Below are positions 26,571-38,027 of a stretch of 64,000 nt of DNA, one piece after another (the stretch's first letter is position 1; the number at the start of each line of letters is the position of its first letter). The position numbers and the translations under genes were made by a program. The stretch spans positions 1-64,000 of the forward strand of contig NZ_JAHHXM010000005.1 in assembly GCF_019037185.1 (NCBI RefSeq). The letters are read 5' to 3'. Below the pieces are notes generated by a model that worked only from the letters and a program-made list of their open reading frames with translations, made no database searches and was not told the DNA's origin. The DNA is from Oceanobacillus caeni. Its GTDB lineage: Bacteria; Bacillota; Bacilli; Bacillales; Amphibacillaceae.

Positions 26571-28693
26571 GTACGTTCAATTTCCTCCATTACAAATGCT
26601 TCCATAGTATCCCCAACCTTAATATCGTTAAAATTGGTGACTGTTATTCCACATTCATAATTTTTTGCAACTTCTTTAACATCATCTTTGAATCGTCTTA
26701 ATGTATCAATTTCACCTTCATATAGGACAACTCCATCACGAATAATTCGAACACCTGCATCCCTAGTAACTTTACCATCTGTCACGTAACATCCCGCAAT
26801 TGTTCCAACTTTTGAAACCTTATATGTTTCTCGGACTTCTACTTGGCCAATTATTTTCTCTTCAAATTCTGGATCGAGTAAACCTTTCATAGCAGATTCA
26901 ATTTCTTCGATTGCTTTGTAAATGACGCGATGCAAACGAACATCCACTTTTTCTCTTTCCGCTGAGCCTTTTGCGTTCGCGTCAGGGCGAACATTAAAAC
27001 CAATGACAATCGCATTCGATGCTGAAGCTAGAATGATATCGGATTCCGTAATAGCACCAACACCCGTATGGATTATATTAATTTTAACACCTTCTACATC
27101 AATTTTTTGTAGTGAAGAAGAAAGTGCTTCTGCAGAACCCTGAACGTCAGCTTTTATAATGATATTCAATTCTTTCATTTCACCTTGTTTGATTTGTTCA
27201 AACAAGTCATCTAGACTAACTTTAGTCTGTTCATTACGGTTAGCTGCTATAGCTTCCTGTTGACGCGCTTCTCCAATTTGACGAGATTTTTTCTCATCAT
27301 CAAATACTACGAATCTGTCCCCAGCTTGTGGTACATCTTGTAAACCTGTAATTTCTACCGGCATAGAAGGACCAGCCATTTCTACACGTTTACCAGTATC
27401 GTTAATCATGGCACGAACTCTACCAAAAGTATTTCCTACAACTAGTGAATCTCCAACATGGAGGGTACCATTTTGAACAAGTAAAGTTGCAACACTTCCA
27501 CGACCTTTATCTAGCTCCGCTTCGATTACCGTTCCTGTAGCATTAGCTTTCGGATTAGCCTTTAATTCTTCAACTTCCGATACTAAAAGAACCATCTCTA
27601 ACAAATCATCGATACCCTCATTCTTCAACGCGGAGATATTAACAAATATCGTACTACCGCCCCAGTCTTCAGGTATTAATTCATACTCTGTTAATTCTTG
27701 CATAACACGATCAGGGTTTGCTGATTCCTTATCCATTTTATTAACTGCAACAATAATTGGTACTTCGGCCGCCTTGGCATGATTAATTGCTTCTACCGTT
27801 TGTGGCATGACACCATCATCTGCAGCCACAACCAAAATAGCGATATCCGTAACCTGTGCACCTCTTGAACGCATGCTAGTAAAGGCGGCGTGGCCAGGTG
27901 TATCTAAAAATGTTATCTTTTTACCACCGAACTCTACTTGGTATGCACCAATATGTTGTGTAATACCCCCAGCTTCTCCAGCGGTCACTTTTGTATTTCG
28001 TATGGAATCTAGTGTTGTTGTTTTTCCGTGGTCAACATGTCCCATAATTGTAACAACAGGAGGCCTTTCCATTAAATCTTCTTCTTTATCTTCCATGATG
28101 TATTTATCAAGATCTGTATCTTCTAAAATAACTACCTTTTCAGCTTCAACATTAAATTCACTACAAATAAGTTCTACTGCATCATCATCTAAATCTTGAT
28201 TTTTAGTCGCCATTACACCTAAAAACATTAATTTTTTAATGATTTCCGCTGGTTCTTTATTAAGCTTATCAGCTAAATCACTTACAGTTAACGTGTCACT
28301 ATAAGTAATTTTTTCAGGAGTTTCCTTTTTGACAGGTTCCTGATAATTTGCTGGCTTATTGTTCTTATTCCCCTTCTTAGGACCTTTAAAATTCTTATTT
28401 TTAGGCTTATTATTATGATGATTTTTTGCTTTTTGTTTGTCTGACTTATTATGATCAGATTGTTTTTTATTTCCTGAATTCATTCCTTCAGATTTTTGCT
28501 TAGGAGCTTCCTTTTGTTGTTTCCCTTGATTTTGTTTCGATCCAAATTTCTTATCCAATTGTGTCACAGTATCTAGCGAAATAGTAGACATATGGTTCGT
28601 TACGTCCACATTTAACTCTTTTAGATAATTGATAACATCCTTACTAGTTGTATTATTTTGTTTAGCATATTCATATACACGAATTTTGCTCAT
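26567..28693 (-). CDS. infB: translation initiation factor IF-2
   Basis: GTPase that brings initiator tRNA to the 30S subunit. 708 residues: N-terminal IF2_N domain (1-50), a Lys/Asn-rich linker (about 50-125) and a second IF2_N-like domain (130-180). The G domain has GHVDHGKT at 218-225, DTPGHAAF and NKMD, followed by the C-terminal beta-barrels. The linker is short, as in bacilli. GGGGGTGA precedes the ATG. Confidence 0.99.
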   Translation of the reverse strand: MSKIRVYEYAKQNNTTSKDVINYLKELNVDVTNHMSTISLDTVTQLDKKFGSKQNQGKQQKEAPKQKSEGMNSGNKKQSDHNKSDKQKAKNHHNNKPKNKNFKGPKKGNKNNKPANYQEPVKKETPEKITYSDTLTVSDLADKLNKEPAEIIKKLMFLGVMATKNQDLDDDAVELICSEFNVEAEKVVILEDTDLDKYIMEDKEEDLMERPPVVTIMGHVDHGKTTTLDSIRNTKVTAGEAGGITQHIGAYQVEFGGKKITFLDTPGHAAFTSMRSRGAQVTDIAILVVAADDGVMPQTVEAINHAKAAEVPIIVAVNKMDKESANPDRVMQELTEYELIPEDWGGSTIFVNISALKNEGIDDLLEMVLLVSEVEELKANPKANATGTVIEAELDKGRGSVATLLVQNGTLHVGDSLVVGNTFGRVRAMINDTGKRVEMAGPSMPVEITGLQDVPQAGDRFVVFDDEKKSRQIGEARQQEAIAANRNEQTKVSLDDLFEQIKQGEMKELNIIIKADVQGSAEALSSSLQKIDVEGVKINIIHTGVGAITESDIILASASNAIVIGFNVRPDANAKGSAEREKVDVRLHRVIYKAIEEIESAMKGLLDPEFEEKIIGQVEVRETYKVSKVGTIAGCYVTDGKVTRDAGVRIIRDGVVLYEGEIDTLRRFKDDVKEVAKNYECGITVTNFNDIKVGDTMEAFVMEEIERT

Positions 28694-28713
28694 ACGTTCA
28701 CCCCCGAAATTAA

Positions 28714-29013
28714 TTACCCGAGCAACGATTTAATTTTATTGGCAAAACCTTTATCTAAAATTGCAATTGCTACTCTTTGGGATTTTCCAATTGCATTGGA
28801 TAATGTTTCTCGATTATCCACCAATTCATATGGTACCTTGTAAAATTTACATTTATCTGTTATTTTTTTCCTCGTTTGGGGACCGATATCATTTGCAAGT
28901 AAAACTAACTTTGCCCGATTGCTTTGAATATCTTTAATAATTGTTTCCTCACCTATTGATAATTTCCTTGCACGATATGCTAGCCCAAGTATGTTTAAAT
29001 AATTACTTTTCAT
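28714..29013 (-). CDS. rplGA: YlxQ, L7Ae family RNA-binding protein
   Basis: 99-residue L7Ae/L30e/S12e/Gadd45 fold protein, a kink-turn binder in relatives ([29 protein letters not shown]). The exact RNA partner is not established. Its start overlaps ylxR by 11 bp, indicating coupled translation in the nusA-infB operon. Confidence 0.92.
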   Translation of the reverse strand: MKSNYLNILGLAYRARKLSIGEETIIKDIQSNRAKLVLLANDIGPQTRKKITDKCKFYKVPYELVDNRETLSNAIGKSQRVAIAILDKGFANKIKSLLG

Positions 29014-29275
29014 TGCTCTTTACCATTTTTTTAAGTTCTACAAACACAGATGAATCTACTTCTGCGTTTAAGTGTCTGTTTAAAACATTTGATTTTTCTG
29101 CCTCTATAATCACATCTAAATCCTTTGTTAAGTAAGCTCCTCGGCCATTCTTTTTCCCTGTAGGATCCACAAAAACTTCCCCATCTTTATTTCGAACGAC
29201 ACGAATGAGTTCCTTCTTTGGCTTCATTTCATTAGTTACAACACATTTTCTTTCTGGTATTTTTCTTTTTTTCAC
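29003..29275 (-). CDS. rnpM: YlxR/RnpM RNA-binding protein
   Basis: 90-residue DUF448 family protein with the signature ERKCVVTNEMKPKKELIRVVR and GRGAYL. In B. subtilis the homologue (RnpM) binds the RNA of RNase P and modulates it. GTG start at 29273-29275 after AAGGAGGGG. Lies between nusA and ylxQ, the standard order. Confidence 0.94.
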   Translation of the reverse strand: MKKRKIPERKCVVTNEMKPKKELIRVVRNKDGEVFVDPTGKKNGRGAYLTKDLDVIIEAEKSNVLNRHLNAEVDSSVFVELKKMVKSNEK

Positions 29276-29289
29276 CGAGTGTCCCCTCC

Positions 29290-30387
29290 TTATTCAAACA
29301 AATCTTCATCATCGTTGGAATAAGCGTCTTCTACTTCCGACAAAATACCTTCTTCTCTAGCCTCTGATTCACTCTTAATATCGATTTTCCAACCGGTTAA
29401 TTTAGCTGCAAGCCTTGCGTTTTGGCCACGTTTCCCTATAGCTAGTGACAATTGATAATCGGGAACAATCACTGTCGTGGCTTTTTCCTCTTCGTCAACT
29501 AACACTTCTATCACTTTGGAAGGACTTAATGCATTTGATACATACACCTTAGGATCTTCTGACCATTGCACAATATCAATCTTTTCACCTTTTAATTCGT
29601 CAACGATTGCTTGAACACGTTGCCCTTTTTGACCTACACATGACCCTACAGGATCTACTTCCGGATCTTGTGCATGAACTGATATTTTCGATCTGTCTCC
29701 TGCTTCTCTAGCTACAGACTTAATTTCAACCGTTCCATCGTATATTTCGGGCACTTCCATCTCAAATAACCTTTTTAATAGCCCGGGATGAGATCTAGAA
29801 ATAAAAATTTGTGGACCTTTACTTGTATTTTCAACTTTTGTCACAAACACTTTTATCCGATCGTGAATATTATATTCCTCGTTAGGTATCTGTTCCGTTT
29901 CAGCCAATTTAGCTTCAATCTTACCCAAATTCACATAAATAAAGCGTGAATCTTTTCTTTGTATAATACCTGTCATAACATCCTCTTCACGATCGACAAA
30001 TTCAGAAAAGATGACACCACGTTCTGCTTCTCTTACTCTTTGTGTAACAACTTGTTTTGCTGCCTGTGCCGCGATTCTGCCAAAATCTTTTGGAGTAACT
30101 TCAACTTCGATAATATCGTCCATTTCATGATTAGGATCGATTTCTCTGGCAACCTCTAATGAAACTTCTTGTTGTGGGTCTTCAACCTCTTCTACAACTG
30201 TTTTCCTAGAGAAAACGGCCATTTTTCCTGTATTTTCATTTAGTTCGACTCTCACATTGGAAGCGGATTTGAAATTTTTCTTATATGCAGAAATAAGAGC
30301 AGCTTCTAGTGCTTCTAACAGAATTTCTTTATCAATTCCTTTTTCCTCGGACAAACTATTCAATGCGTCAAACAATTGACTGCTCAC
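29290..30387 (-). CDS. nusA: transcription termination/antitermination factor NusA
   Basis: Binds RNA polymerase and nascent RNA to control pausing and intrinsic termination. 365 residues: N-terminal domain to about 125, S1 domain (EDVMTGIIQRKDSRFIYVNLG), then two KH domains (SCVGQKGQRVQAIVDEL and AIGKRGQNARLAAKLTGW). It has no C-terminal acidic repeats, as normal for bacilli. GTG start at 30385-30387 after AAAGGGGGA. Confidence 0.98.
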   Translation of the reverse strand: MSSQLFDALNSLSEEKGIDKEILLEALEAALISAYKKNFKSASNVRVELNENTGKMAVFSRKTVVEEVEDPQQEVSLEVAREIDPNHEMDDIIEVEVTPKDFGRIAAQAAKQVVTQRVREAERGVIFSEFVDREEDVMTGIIQRKDSRFIYVNLGKIEAKLAETEQIPNEEYNIHDRIKVFVTKVENTSKGPQIFISRSHPGLLKRLFEMEVPEIYDGTVEIKSVAREAGDRSKISVHAQDPEVDPVGSCVGQKGQRVQAIVDELKGEKIDIVQWSEDPKVYVSNALSPSKVIEVLVDEEEKATTVIVPDYQLSLAIGKRGQNARLAAKLTGWKIDIKSESEAREEGILSEVEDAYSNDDEDLFE

Positions 30388-30402
30388 TTTACTAATCCCC
30401 CT

Positions 30403-30873
30403 TTAAAAAACTACTGCAAGCCTAGCTTTAGCAACTTTTTTATATGGTATTTCTACCTGTTTTTTTCTTGTCTTTACTTTGTACTCAATGGTTAAAATAT
30501 CATTAGTGAAAGCTTTTAAGGTGCCTTCATATTCTTTCTCTCCATCAATCTGTTCATAAAGTTTAACATTTATATTTTGATTAATGTTGTTCTCAAAGTC
30601 CTCTTTCTTCTTTAATGGTCTTTCTACACCTGGAGAAGAAACTTCTAAGAAATAAGGATCTTTTATAGGATCTACTTCATCCAATTTCTCACTTAATTGT
30701 TCAGATACTTCTCCACATTCAGTAATGTCTACCCCACCAGGTTTATCAACATATATGCGAAGGAACCAATTCTTTCCCTCTTTGACGTATTCTATATCAA
30801 CTAATTCTAAACCCTTATTACGGAGAATTGGCAATACTAATTCTTCTGTTGTTTGAATGACCTTTGAACTCAT
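30403..30873 (-). CDS. rimP: ribosome maturation factor RimP
   Basis: Needed for 30S assembly. 156 residues: N-terminal alpha/beta domain with the conserved [20 protein letters not shown] and SPGVERPLK, and a C-terminal SH3-like barrel. First gene of the rimP-nusA-rnpM-rplGA-infB-ylxP-rbfA operon, 15 bp upstream of nusA. AAGGAGG precedes the ATG. A promoter must lie in the 75 bp after the polC terminators, but no clear -35/-10 pair was found. Confidence 0.97.
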   Translation of the reverse strand: MSSKVIQTTEELVLPILRNKGLELVDIEYVKEGKNWFLRIYVDKPGGVDITECGEVSEQLSEKLDEVDPIKDPYFLEVSSPGVERPLKKKEDFENNINQNINVKLYEQIDGEKEYEGTLKAFTNDILTIEYKVKTRKKQVEIPYKKVAKARLAVVF

Positions 30874-30947
30874 CGTAATCCTCCTTTACGCTGAACTGTT
30901 TATTTCTTATTATGAACGATTCACCCGAATACTATCTATTCAATATA

Positions 30948-30984
30948 AAACCCCTGCCCAAAAGTGCTTGGCAAGGGGGAATCG
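30948..30984 (-). terminator. polC terminator, distal hairpin
   Basis: CCCCTTGCC pairs with GGGCAGGGG (one irregularity) and is followed by TTTTAT on the minus strand. Confidence 0.75.
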
Positions 30985-31011
30985 AGTTCATGTGGAATGG
31001 GTATGAAGAAA

Positions 31012-31037
31012 GAGTGAGCATTCGCCCACTCTTTTAA
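31012..31037 (-). terminator. polC terminator, proximal hairpin
   Basis: AAAGAGTGGGC and GCTCACTCTTT form a stem with a tight loop, followed by CTTC on the minus strand. It stands in tandem with the distal hairpin. Confidence 0.65.
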
Positions 31038-31146
31038 CATTTCGTATCATTACTTACCAATAAAAATATATCATAAAAATAACATTCATGCAAGAATTAG
31101 CATTTCCTTACATTTTTTGGTACTTTTACACCAACTGTAAATATCT

Positions 31147-34100
31147 TTAGAATAAGGATAATTGGTTTTTTTCTGCCATACCTTCTAAACATCCTTGATT
31201 ATCAAGATATTCCAAAACCGTTTTAGAGATTTTACTCCTTTCCCTAAGGTCTTCTTTAGAAAGAAATTCTCCCTCTTCTCTTGCTTTAACGATATTAATT
31301 GCTGCATTGGTTCCTAAACCGTCAACCGCATTAAATGGAGGAATTAAACTATCCCCTTCTACTAAAAAGTCTGTAGCACTAGATTTATACAAATCTACCT
31401 TCTTAAAGGATAATCCTCTTTCACACATTTCAAGCGCCACTTCCAGTACTGTCATTAAGTTTTTCTCTTTCGGTGATGCGTCATTGCCCTTTGCAGCAAT
31501 TTCATCAATTCTACTTTTAATAGCAGTTGATCCTTTGGCCATCGTTTCTAAATCAAAATCATCTGCTCTAACCGTAAAATAAGCAGCATAAAATAAAATC
31601 GGATGGTGTACTTTAAAATAGGCAATTCGAATCGCCATTAAAACATAAGCTGCCGCATGGGCTTTCGGGAACATATATTTTATCTTTTTACAAGAATCAA
31701 TATACCAATCCGGCACATTATGTTTTTTCATTTCAACAATCCAATCATCCTGCAAACCTTTCCCTTTACGAACAAATTCCATAATTTTAAACGCTAAAGA
31801 AGGCTCTAACCCTTTGTGCATTAAATAAACCATGATGTCATCACGACATCCTATTACGTCAGATAGTTCACAAATACCTTCATTAATTAAATCTTGCGCA
31901 TTACCTAACCACACGTCTGTACCATGGGATAAACCAGATATAATTAATAGTTCTGAGAAAGTAGATGGTTTCGTATCTTCAAGCATTTGTCGAACAAATT
32001 TTGTACCAAATTCGGGAACACCTAGTGTACCAGTTTTACAATTAATCTGTTCAGGAGTAACCCCTAATGATTCTGTACCCGAGAATATTTTCATTACTTC
32101 CTTATCATCAGTCGGGATTGTTTTCGGATCAATTCCACTTAGGTCCTGCAGCATTCTGATAACGGTCGGATCATCGTGTCCTAGTATATCTAATTTCAAT
32201 AAGTTATCATGAATGGAATGGAAATCAAAGTGTGTCGTTCTCCATTCACTATTTCGGTCATCTGCCGGATATTGAATAGGCGTAAAATCATAAATCTCTT
32301 TATCATCAGGAACTACGATAATCCCACCTGGATGCTGTCCAGTTGTTCGTTTTACACCCGTACAGCCTTTTACGAGACGATCGACTTCCGTATTCTTATA
32401 AACAATATTATTATCTGAAGCATAACCTTTCACATATCCATAGGCGGTTTTTTCTGCCACCGTTCCTATTGTCCCCGCACGATAAACATAATCTACACCA
32501 AATAATTCTTTTGTATAGTTATGCGCCCTTGGCTGGTAATCACCTGAGAAGTTCAAATCAATATCTGGAACTTTATCCCCTTTGAAACCTAAAAATGTCT
32601 CAAACGGAATATCTTGTCCATCTTTTGTTAATGAACGTCCACAGTTTGGGCAAGCTTTATCCGGTAGGTCAAAACCACTACCAACGGTTCCATCATTAAT
32701 AAATTCATTGTAATGACATTCCAAACAAACATAATGTGGAGGAAGTGGATTAACTTCAGTAATTTCAGTCATAGTTGCTACGAAAGAAGAACCTACAGAC
32801 CCACGGGAACCTACTAAATATCCATCTTCCAAGGATTTTTTAACTAGCTTTTGAGAAATCAAATAAATAACAGCAAATCCGTTACCAATAATACTATCCA
32901 ATTCTTTTTCTAATCGATCACTAACAATTTTTGGAACCGGATCGCCGTATATTTTCTTTGCACGCCCATAGGAAAGTTCTCTTATTTCTTCTTCCGCTCC
33001 TTGAATAGTTGGTGTAAATAAACCTTCTTTTATAGGAGAAATTTCTTCAATAAGGTCCGCAATCGCGTTCGTATTTGTTATAACGATTTCTTTCGCTTTT
33101 TCCTCCCCTAAAAATCGAAAACAATCTAACATTTCGACGGTTGTACGGAAAGGAGTATCTGGCAGTGTTTGCCTATTAAGGGGATTTCCCGCTTGGGCTT
33201 TAATTAAAATTTGTCTATATATTTTATCATGCTCATCCATATAATGAACATTCCCTGTTGCAACAACAGGTTTTTCCATTCGTTCTCCTAATTTTACTAA
33301 CTTCGATATAATATCGAGAATTTGTGCCTCGTTTTGTACTAATTCTTTTTCAATTAGATGAATATAATTCGTAGGTGGTTGAACTTCTATATAATCATAA
33401 AACTTAGCAACATTTTCTGCCTCTTCTTCTGATTTCTGCATCATGGTTTCAAAGACTTCCCCTTTATCACATGCAGTTCCAATTAAAAGGCCTTCCCGAT
33501 ATTTTTGTAACACAGATCTAGGTATTCTAGGAACACGATAGAAATAATCAATGTGAGCGAATGAAACTAATTTATAAAGATTTTTTAACCCTAACTCATT
33601 TTTAGCTAAAATCGTGCAGTGAAATGGCCTTGAACGTTGATAAGCATTTCCTTCACCCATATGGTTATTTAACTGATTATGATTAACAATCTCTTTATTA
33701 AGTAATTTTTTAACTAGTTTCCAAAGAATGTAGCCTGTTGCTTCAGCATCATAAATTGCTCGGTGATGCTGTGTTAATTCAACATCTAAATGTTTACTAA
33801 TCGTGTTTAACCGGTGATTTTTTAATTCCGGTAATAGAAATCTAGCAAGTTCTAATGTATCTATAACAGGGTTTTCTGCTTCATCATATCCGATCTTTTT
33901 AAGTCCTTGATTCAAGAAGCCCATATCGAAGCTAGCATTGTGCGCAACTAAAATGGCATCACCCATCCATTCATAATAGTCTTTCAATACTTCATCAATA
34001 TCGGGAGCATTTTGAACCATTTCATCAGTGATACCTGTCAGGTCAATGGTCGTTTGGGATAATGGATGATGTGGATTTGCAAAAGCTTCAAAACGATCTA

Positions 34101-35439
34101 TAACTTCCCCTTCTTTTATTTTCACCGCCGCAAGCTCTATAATAGTGTCATAGACCGCTGAGAGTCCTGTTGTTTCTACGTCAAAAACTACATAAGTTGC
34201 TGATTCTAAATCGATATCTTTTTCGTTATACGCAATTGGAACCCCATCATCAACTAAATTAGCTTCTACCCCATATAACACTTTTATATTATTTTTCTTC
34301 CCAGCAGCGAATGCTTCTGGGAATCCTTGTACACCGGCATGGTCTGTTATAGCTACTGCTTTATGACCCCATTTAGCTGCTTGAGATACTAATGCTTGTG
34401 GTGAAACAACAGCATCCATTTGACTCATCGTCGTATGAGCATGGAGTTCAACACGTTTTTCTCCTTCAGCAGATAAATCCTTCCTGGGTTCTACCGTAAT
34501 TTCATGAATATCGTTTGCCATCATCCCTAGCTCATTTGTATACATATCCGTTTGAATACTACCTCTTGCTTTAACCCACATTCCTTCTTTTACAGTTTTA
34601 AACTTATCTACGTCTTCGTCCCCTTTAGAGAACATTTTAATCGTTAGAGAATCTGTATAATCAGTCGTTTTAACAATTAAAAGACTTCTTCCAGAACGTA
34701 ATTCACGTATTTCGGTTGAAAAGATATACCCTTGAACAACTACCCTGCGCTCCTCTTCAAGAATACTTTCCATTGGAATAGGGTCATCTTGAATTTTATA
34801 TCCAATCATTAAAGGTAAAGATTCCTCTTGATTTCCCTTTTCTTTATCCCGCTTTTCTTTTTCTTTTACGGTTTTTAACACTAACTGCTGATCTTCTAAT
34901 GCTTTTTGCTCTTTAAATTTTTCAATGTCGGCCAAATTTGTTTTCACTTCTATTTCAATTGTATACATGGCCATTCCTATTTTTTTACAATAAGATTTGA
35001 AACTATCATCTAATCGTTTTTTTAATGCGTGAGCTTCCGCATCATTCCTTGCAGTTAACATAATCTTATTATTGTTTACTGTCGGCGTTTGATTTTGGAC
35101 TAGGTCTTTGTAAGCAGGAGATAAATTCGTTATAGATGTAATGAAATACTCCCAGTAGCCAATAACCATATTTTCATCACAAGTTTTGTTTTCTGTATTA
35201 ATTGATAATTCGACTTCAGCTATCGGTTGAAATGTTTGTTTTAGTTTTGCAATAAATACTTGATATATATAAGGAGGCAAAATATGATTTAAATGAACAT
35301 AGAAATGCCATATTTTTGACTTTTTATATACTTCTAATTTCTCTAAATAACTATTAGAAAAATAATTTAACATTTGCTCATCAGTTATCTGTATTTGCTT
35401 TAATAATAAGTTCATTTTTTCTTGTTTGGATATATCCAT
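31147..35439 (-). CDS. polC: DNA polymerase III alpha subunit PolC (Gram-positive type)
   Basis: Main replicative polymerase with built-in proofreading, 1430 residues. OB domain (from about 225), a PHP domain split by the exonuclease ([14 protein letters not shown]) and a DnaQ-like exonuclease with FDVETTGLS and HNASFDMGF come first. Palm motifs include SRGSVGSSF and [13 protein letters not shown], and the PolC-specific zinc module CLEC...CPNC is present. The start ATG at 35437-35439 follows AGGGGGA; an in-frame start 42 bases upstream lacks a site. It follows rasP directly; proS, normally between them, is absent. Two tandem terminators follow. Confidence 0.98.
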   Translation of the reverse strand: MDISKQEKMNLLLKQIQITDEQMLNYFSNSYLEKLEVYKKSKIWHFYVHLNHILPPYIYQVFIAKLKQTFQPIAEVELSINTENKTCDENMVIGYWEYFITSITNLSPAYKDLVQNQTPTVNNNKIMLTARNDAEAHALKKRLDDSFKSYCKKIGMAMYTIEIEVKTNLADIEKFKEQKALEDQQLVLKTVKEKEKRDKEKGNQEESLPLMIGYKIQDDPIPMESILEEERRVVVQGYIFSTEIRELRSGRSLLIVKTTDYTDSLTIKMFSKGDEDVDKFKTVKEGMWVKARGSIQTDMYTNELGMMANDIHEITVEPRKDLSAEGEKRVELHAHTTMSQMDAVVSPQALVSQAAKWGHKAVAITDHAGVQGFPEAFAAGKKNNIKVLYGVEANLVDDGVPIAYNEKDIDLESATYVVFDVETTGLSAVYDTIIELAAVKIKEGEVIDRFEAFANPHHPLSQTTIDLTGITDEMVQNAPDIDEVLKDYYEWMGDAILVAHNASFDMGFLNQGLKKIGYDEAENPVIDTLELARFLLPELKNHRLNTISKHLDVELTQHHRAIYDAEATGYILWKLVKKLLNKEIVNHNQLNNHMGEGNAYQRSRPFHCTILAKNELGLKNLYKLVSFAHIDYFYRVPRIPRSVLQKYREGLLIGTACDKGEVFETMMQKSEEEAENVAKFYDYIEVQPPTNYIHLIEKELVQNEAQILDIISKLVKLGERMEKPVVATGNVHYMDEHDKIYRQILIKAQAGNPLNRQTLPDTPFRTTVEMLDCFRFLGEEKAKEIVITNTNAIADLIEEISPIKEGLFTPTIQGAEEEIRELSYGRAKKIYGDPVPKIVSDRLEKELDSIIGNGFAVIYLISQKLVKKSLEDGYLVGSRGSVGSSFVATMTEITEVNPLPPHYVCLECHYNEFINDGTVGSGFDLPDKACPNCGRSLTKDGQDIPFETFLGFKGDKVPDIDLNFSGDYQPRAHNYTKELFGVDYVYRAGTIGTVAEKTAYGYVKGYASDNNIVYKNTEVDRLVKGCTGVKRTTGQHPGGIIVVPDDKEIYDFTPIQYPADDRNSEWRTTHFDFHSIHDNLLKLDILGHDDPTVIRMLQDLSGIDPKTIPTDDKEVMKIFSGTESLGVTPEQINCKTGTLGVPEFGTKFVRQMLEDTKPSTFSELLIISGLSHGTDVWLGNAQDLINEGICELSDVIGCRDDIMVYLMHKGLEPSLAFKIMEFVRKGKGLQDDWIVEMKKHNVPDWYIDSCKKIKYMFPKAHAAAYVLMAIRIAYFKVHHPILFYAAYFTVRADDFDLETMAKGSTAIKSRIDEIAAKGNDASPKEKNLMTVLEVALEMCERGLSFKKVDLYKSSATDFLVEGDSLIPPFNAVDGLGTNAAINIVKAREEGEFLSKEDLRERSKISKTVLEYLDNQGCLEGMAEKNQLSLF

Positions 35440-35523
35440 TGTTATCCCCCTAAAAACAGGTGTTGGTAAGAAGTTGTACAAATTTAAACTGGTGATTTAT
35501 TCCAAAATAGCTTGTAAATTATG

Positions 35524-35557
35524 CGGAACCCTTGCCAAATTCTAGACAAGGGTTCCG
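35524..35557 (-). terminator. hairpin after rasP
   Basis: CGGAACCCTTG and CAAGGGTTCCG form a perfect 11-bp stem with a 12-base loop between rasP and polC. The T-tract is poor, so termination may be partial. Confidence 0.6.
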
Positions 35558-35568
35558 TTCACCATTTA

Positions 35569-36849
35569 TTAAAGAAATAATCGTTGTATGTCGTTCCAGG
35601 TTACTACAATCATTAGTAACATTAAGAGAGCAAATCCAATAAAGTGGAAAACTCCTTCTTTCTCCGGTGGAACAGGCTTCCCTCGAAGTTTTTCAATTCC
35701 TACAAATAATAAACGTCCACCATCAAGTGCTGGAAGTGGAACTAAGTTAACAATACCTAGGTTTACACTTAGCATAGCTGTCCACATAATTAAACTGATA
35801 AATCCACTTTGAACAACTTGATCTGTAGCGTCATAGATTCCTACCGGGCCTGAGAGAATTTCTAAAGGAACTTGACCAGTAATTAACATACCTAAATTGG
35901 TTAATACCATTTTAGTAATGGTATATGTTTGTTCAAAGCCATATTTAACCGTTCCAATCATGGATTTCTCAAAAGCTTGACGAACCCCTATTTGACCTAT
36001 CGTGATAGTTTCACCTTTTTCATTTATGGCTTCCCCTTCTTTAGGTACAATATTAAGAGTTTTTTCTTCTCCATTACGAAGAACAGTCATAGATAGTTCT
36101 TCACCGGGATTTTCTCTAACTATAGTTGTAAACTCTTCCCATGTAGTAATCGTGGTATCTTCAATTTTAATAATTTCATCATTGGCCATTAAACCCGCCT
36201 GTTCCGCGGGTGTATTAGGCTGGATTTCACCCATTTTGGCTTCATCTACCGGAACACCATGAACTAGTCCGATGATTAAGAAAAGAATAATGGCAAGTAT
36301 AAAGTTCATCATTGGACCAGCAAATAATTGCATCGCTTTTTGGCCAGCACTTTTTGAAGCAAACTGGCGATCATAAGGTGCAATCTGCGTTTTTCTTTCA
36401 TCCATGATAAAAAATGCCTTCCGATCAACCTTAAATACAAGTCTCTCGTCCTCGTCCATTTCGTAACCTTCGATAATTAATTCATGATCTAGATCAACAC
36501 GCTCAACTTCAATAACTCGCGCATTGGGGTGCTTTGATTTATTGTTAACGATTATTTTGTCAACTTTACCAGACTCATTAAATTCAAGTCCTATATGGTG
36601 ACCTGGTTTTAATTCAATAATTTCTGGATCTTCTCCAGCGACACGTACATATCCACCTGCTGGAATCAAACGGATTGTATATAATGTTTCATTTTTTGTA
36701 AATGAAAATATTTTTGGACCAAAACCGATTGCAAATTCTCGAACAAGCATTCCCGCACGCTTAGCAAAAATCATATGTCCCCACTCATGTACAAACACAA
36801 GTAAGCCAAACATAAAGATAAACGCAATAACAGTGGTCAAAAAAAGCAC
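35569..36849 (-). CDS. rasP: site-2 intramembrane metalloprotease RasP/RseP
   Basis: Membrane zinc protease that cleaves anti-sigma factors and signal-peptide remnants. 426 residues: HEWGH at 21-25 in the first membrane helix, a PDZ domain (about 205-275) and the second active-site motif PALDGGRLLF near the C-terminus, with further membrane helices. GTG at 36847-36849 gives the listed length, but TTG at 36838-36840 is better spaced from AAAGGA, so the protein may be three residues shorter. dxr, its usual upstream neighbour, is absent. Confidence 0.96.
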   Translation of the reverse strand: MLFLTTVIAFIFMFGLLVFVHEWGHMIFAKRAGMLVREFAIGFGPKIFSFTKNETLYTIRLIPAGGYVRVAGEDPEIIELKPGHHIGLEFNESGKVDKIIVNNKSKHPNARVIEVERVDLDHELIIEGYEMDEDERLVFKVDRKAFFIMDERKTQIAPYDRQFASKSAGQKAMQLFAGPMMNFILAIILFLIIGLVHGVPVDEAKMGEIQPNTPAEQAGLMANDEIIKIEDTTITTWEEFTTIVRENPGEELSMTVLRNGEEKTLNIVPKEGEAINEKGETITIGQIGVRQAFEKSMIGTVKYGFEQTYTITKMVLTNLGMLITGQVPLEILSGPVGIYDATDQVVQSGFISLIMWTAMLSVNLGIVNLVPLPALDGGRLLFVGIEKLRGKPVPPEKEGVFHFIGFALLMLLMIVVTWNDIQRLFL

Positions 36850-36927
36850 ATCCTTTTCCAGTCTAAATGACTTATCTTTATCTAAATAAGTTTAACTGTT
36901 TATAGAGGTTTGTTCAAGTTTAAGAAA

Positions 36928-37192
36928 GAGCAAAGGCGCAAGCGCCCGTTTAGCGACGTACGGACTGGACTGAGCCGTAGGAGATAAAGGAAACATGCCC
37001 CTTCATAGGGGTATGCCGACGTTGGCCGCAAAGGCCGCACTTAGTCGGCCTTCCTTTAATACTTTGAGTCGATGTTGACTTATCGTACGGAGGTGAAGGA
37101 AGTCTCGCTAGTCGCTGGGCGCTGGAGCCGGACGTGGCCTATTCTGAATAATTATCCACATGCAGCAAATTTTGTAATTTCCTAAACCATGA
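36928..37192. repeat. interspersed repeat family 1, copy C
   Basis: Plus orientation. Core 36928-37139 starts GGCGCAAGCGCCCGTTTAGC and ends GGAGCCGGACGTGGCC. It has the central module with CCCCTTCATAGGGG, GGCCGCAAAGGCC and the 19-mer TTAGTCGGCCTTCCTTTAA (37041-37059), as in copy B. The flank to about 37192 is similar to that of copy A. It fills the space between cdsA and rasP where dxr is usually found. Confidence 0.9.
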
Positions 37193-37220
37193 AACAAGCA
37201 ATTTGTTGAATCTTTCGCCC

Positions 37221-38012
37221 TTAAAAAAATTGGATGATATGTAACAGAGGAATAACAAAAAGTAAACTATCAAAACGATCTAATATTCCACCATGTCCTG
37301 GTAAAATTTTACCGGAATCTTTCACTCCATAAATTCGTTTCAAGGCCGATTCAACTAAATCCCCAATTTGACCGAAAATGGAAGCGATAATGGTTACCAA
37401 AATAACAGCAAGTAATGAATGCGGAAATGGTGTTATTAGGTGAAAAATAACGGAAATCACAATAGCAAGTACGATTCCTCCAAGTGCACCTTCAATAGTC
37501 TTATTCGGGCTAATGGTTGGCCATAACTTTCTTTTACCAAATGCTCGTCCAAATAAATAAGCTCCAGTATCTGTAGACCAAACAATTAAAAAGGCAAAGA
37601 AAATATTTTTTAATCCAACTATACCAGAACCGTCCCTAGTTTCAATCAAGTAGTAGAATCCAATTCCAACATAGAAAGTGGCCAAAAGAATAAAGCCTGC
37701 ATGATCAAATGTAAATTTATTCTTTACTAATACAGTATAAGCAAGTAATAGTAAAATAATGATTGTTATCCATTCAAATTTCGAAAAATCTGTTAACAAA
37801 AAGAGGGAGTCACGCAATAATAAGATCCATAATAGTAGCACTGCTAATATGGATGGAACCATATATCCCCCCATTTTTCGCATCCTTACTAGTTCAAATA
37901 ATGCAATTGTAGCGAGTAGATAAACAAAAAGTTCGAATGCGAAACCACCTATAATAATAAATGGGATAAAAACTATTAGTGCTAATATTGCTGTAATTGT
38001 TCGTTGCTTCAT
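37221..38012 (-). CDS. cdsA: phosphatidate cytidylyltransferase
   Basis: Integral membrane enzyme making CDP-diacylglycerol from phosphatidate and CTP, the precursor for PgsA. 263 residues, about eight hydrophobic helices and the family signature KRIYGVKDSGKILPGHGG plus DRFDS near the C-terminus. It follows uppS by 15 bp in the same unit. The next conserved gene, dxr, is missing. Confidence 0.97.
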   Translation of the reverse strand: MKQRTITAILALIVFIPFIIIGGFAFELFVYLLATIALFELVRMRKMGGYMVPSILAVLLLWILLLRDSLFLLTDFSKFEWITIIILLLLAYTVLVKNKFTFDHAGFILLATFYVGIGFYYLIETRDGSGIVGLKNIFFAFLIVWSTDTGAYLFGRAFGKRKLWPTISPNKTIEGALGGIVLAIVISVIFHLITPFPHSLLAVILVTIIASIFGQIGDLVESALKRIYGVKDSGKILPGHGGILDRFDSLLFVIPLLHIIQFF

Positions 38013-38027
38013 CTATTAGTCACCATC

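Noticed and set aside
32209-32585. Plus-strand frames inside polC and other plus-strand frames across the window
   Set aside because: They are antisense shadows of well-conserved minus-strand genes with no ribosome sites.
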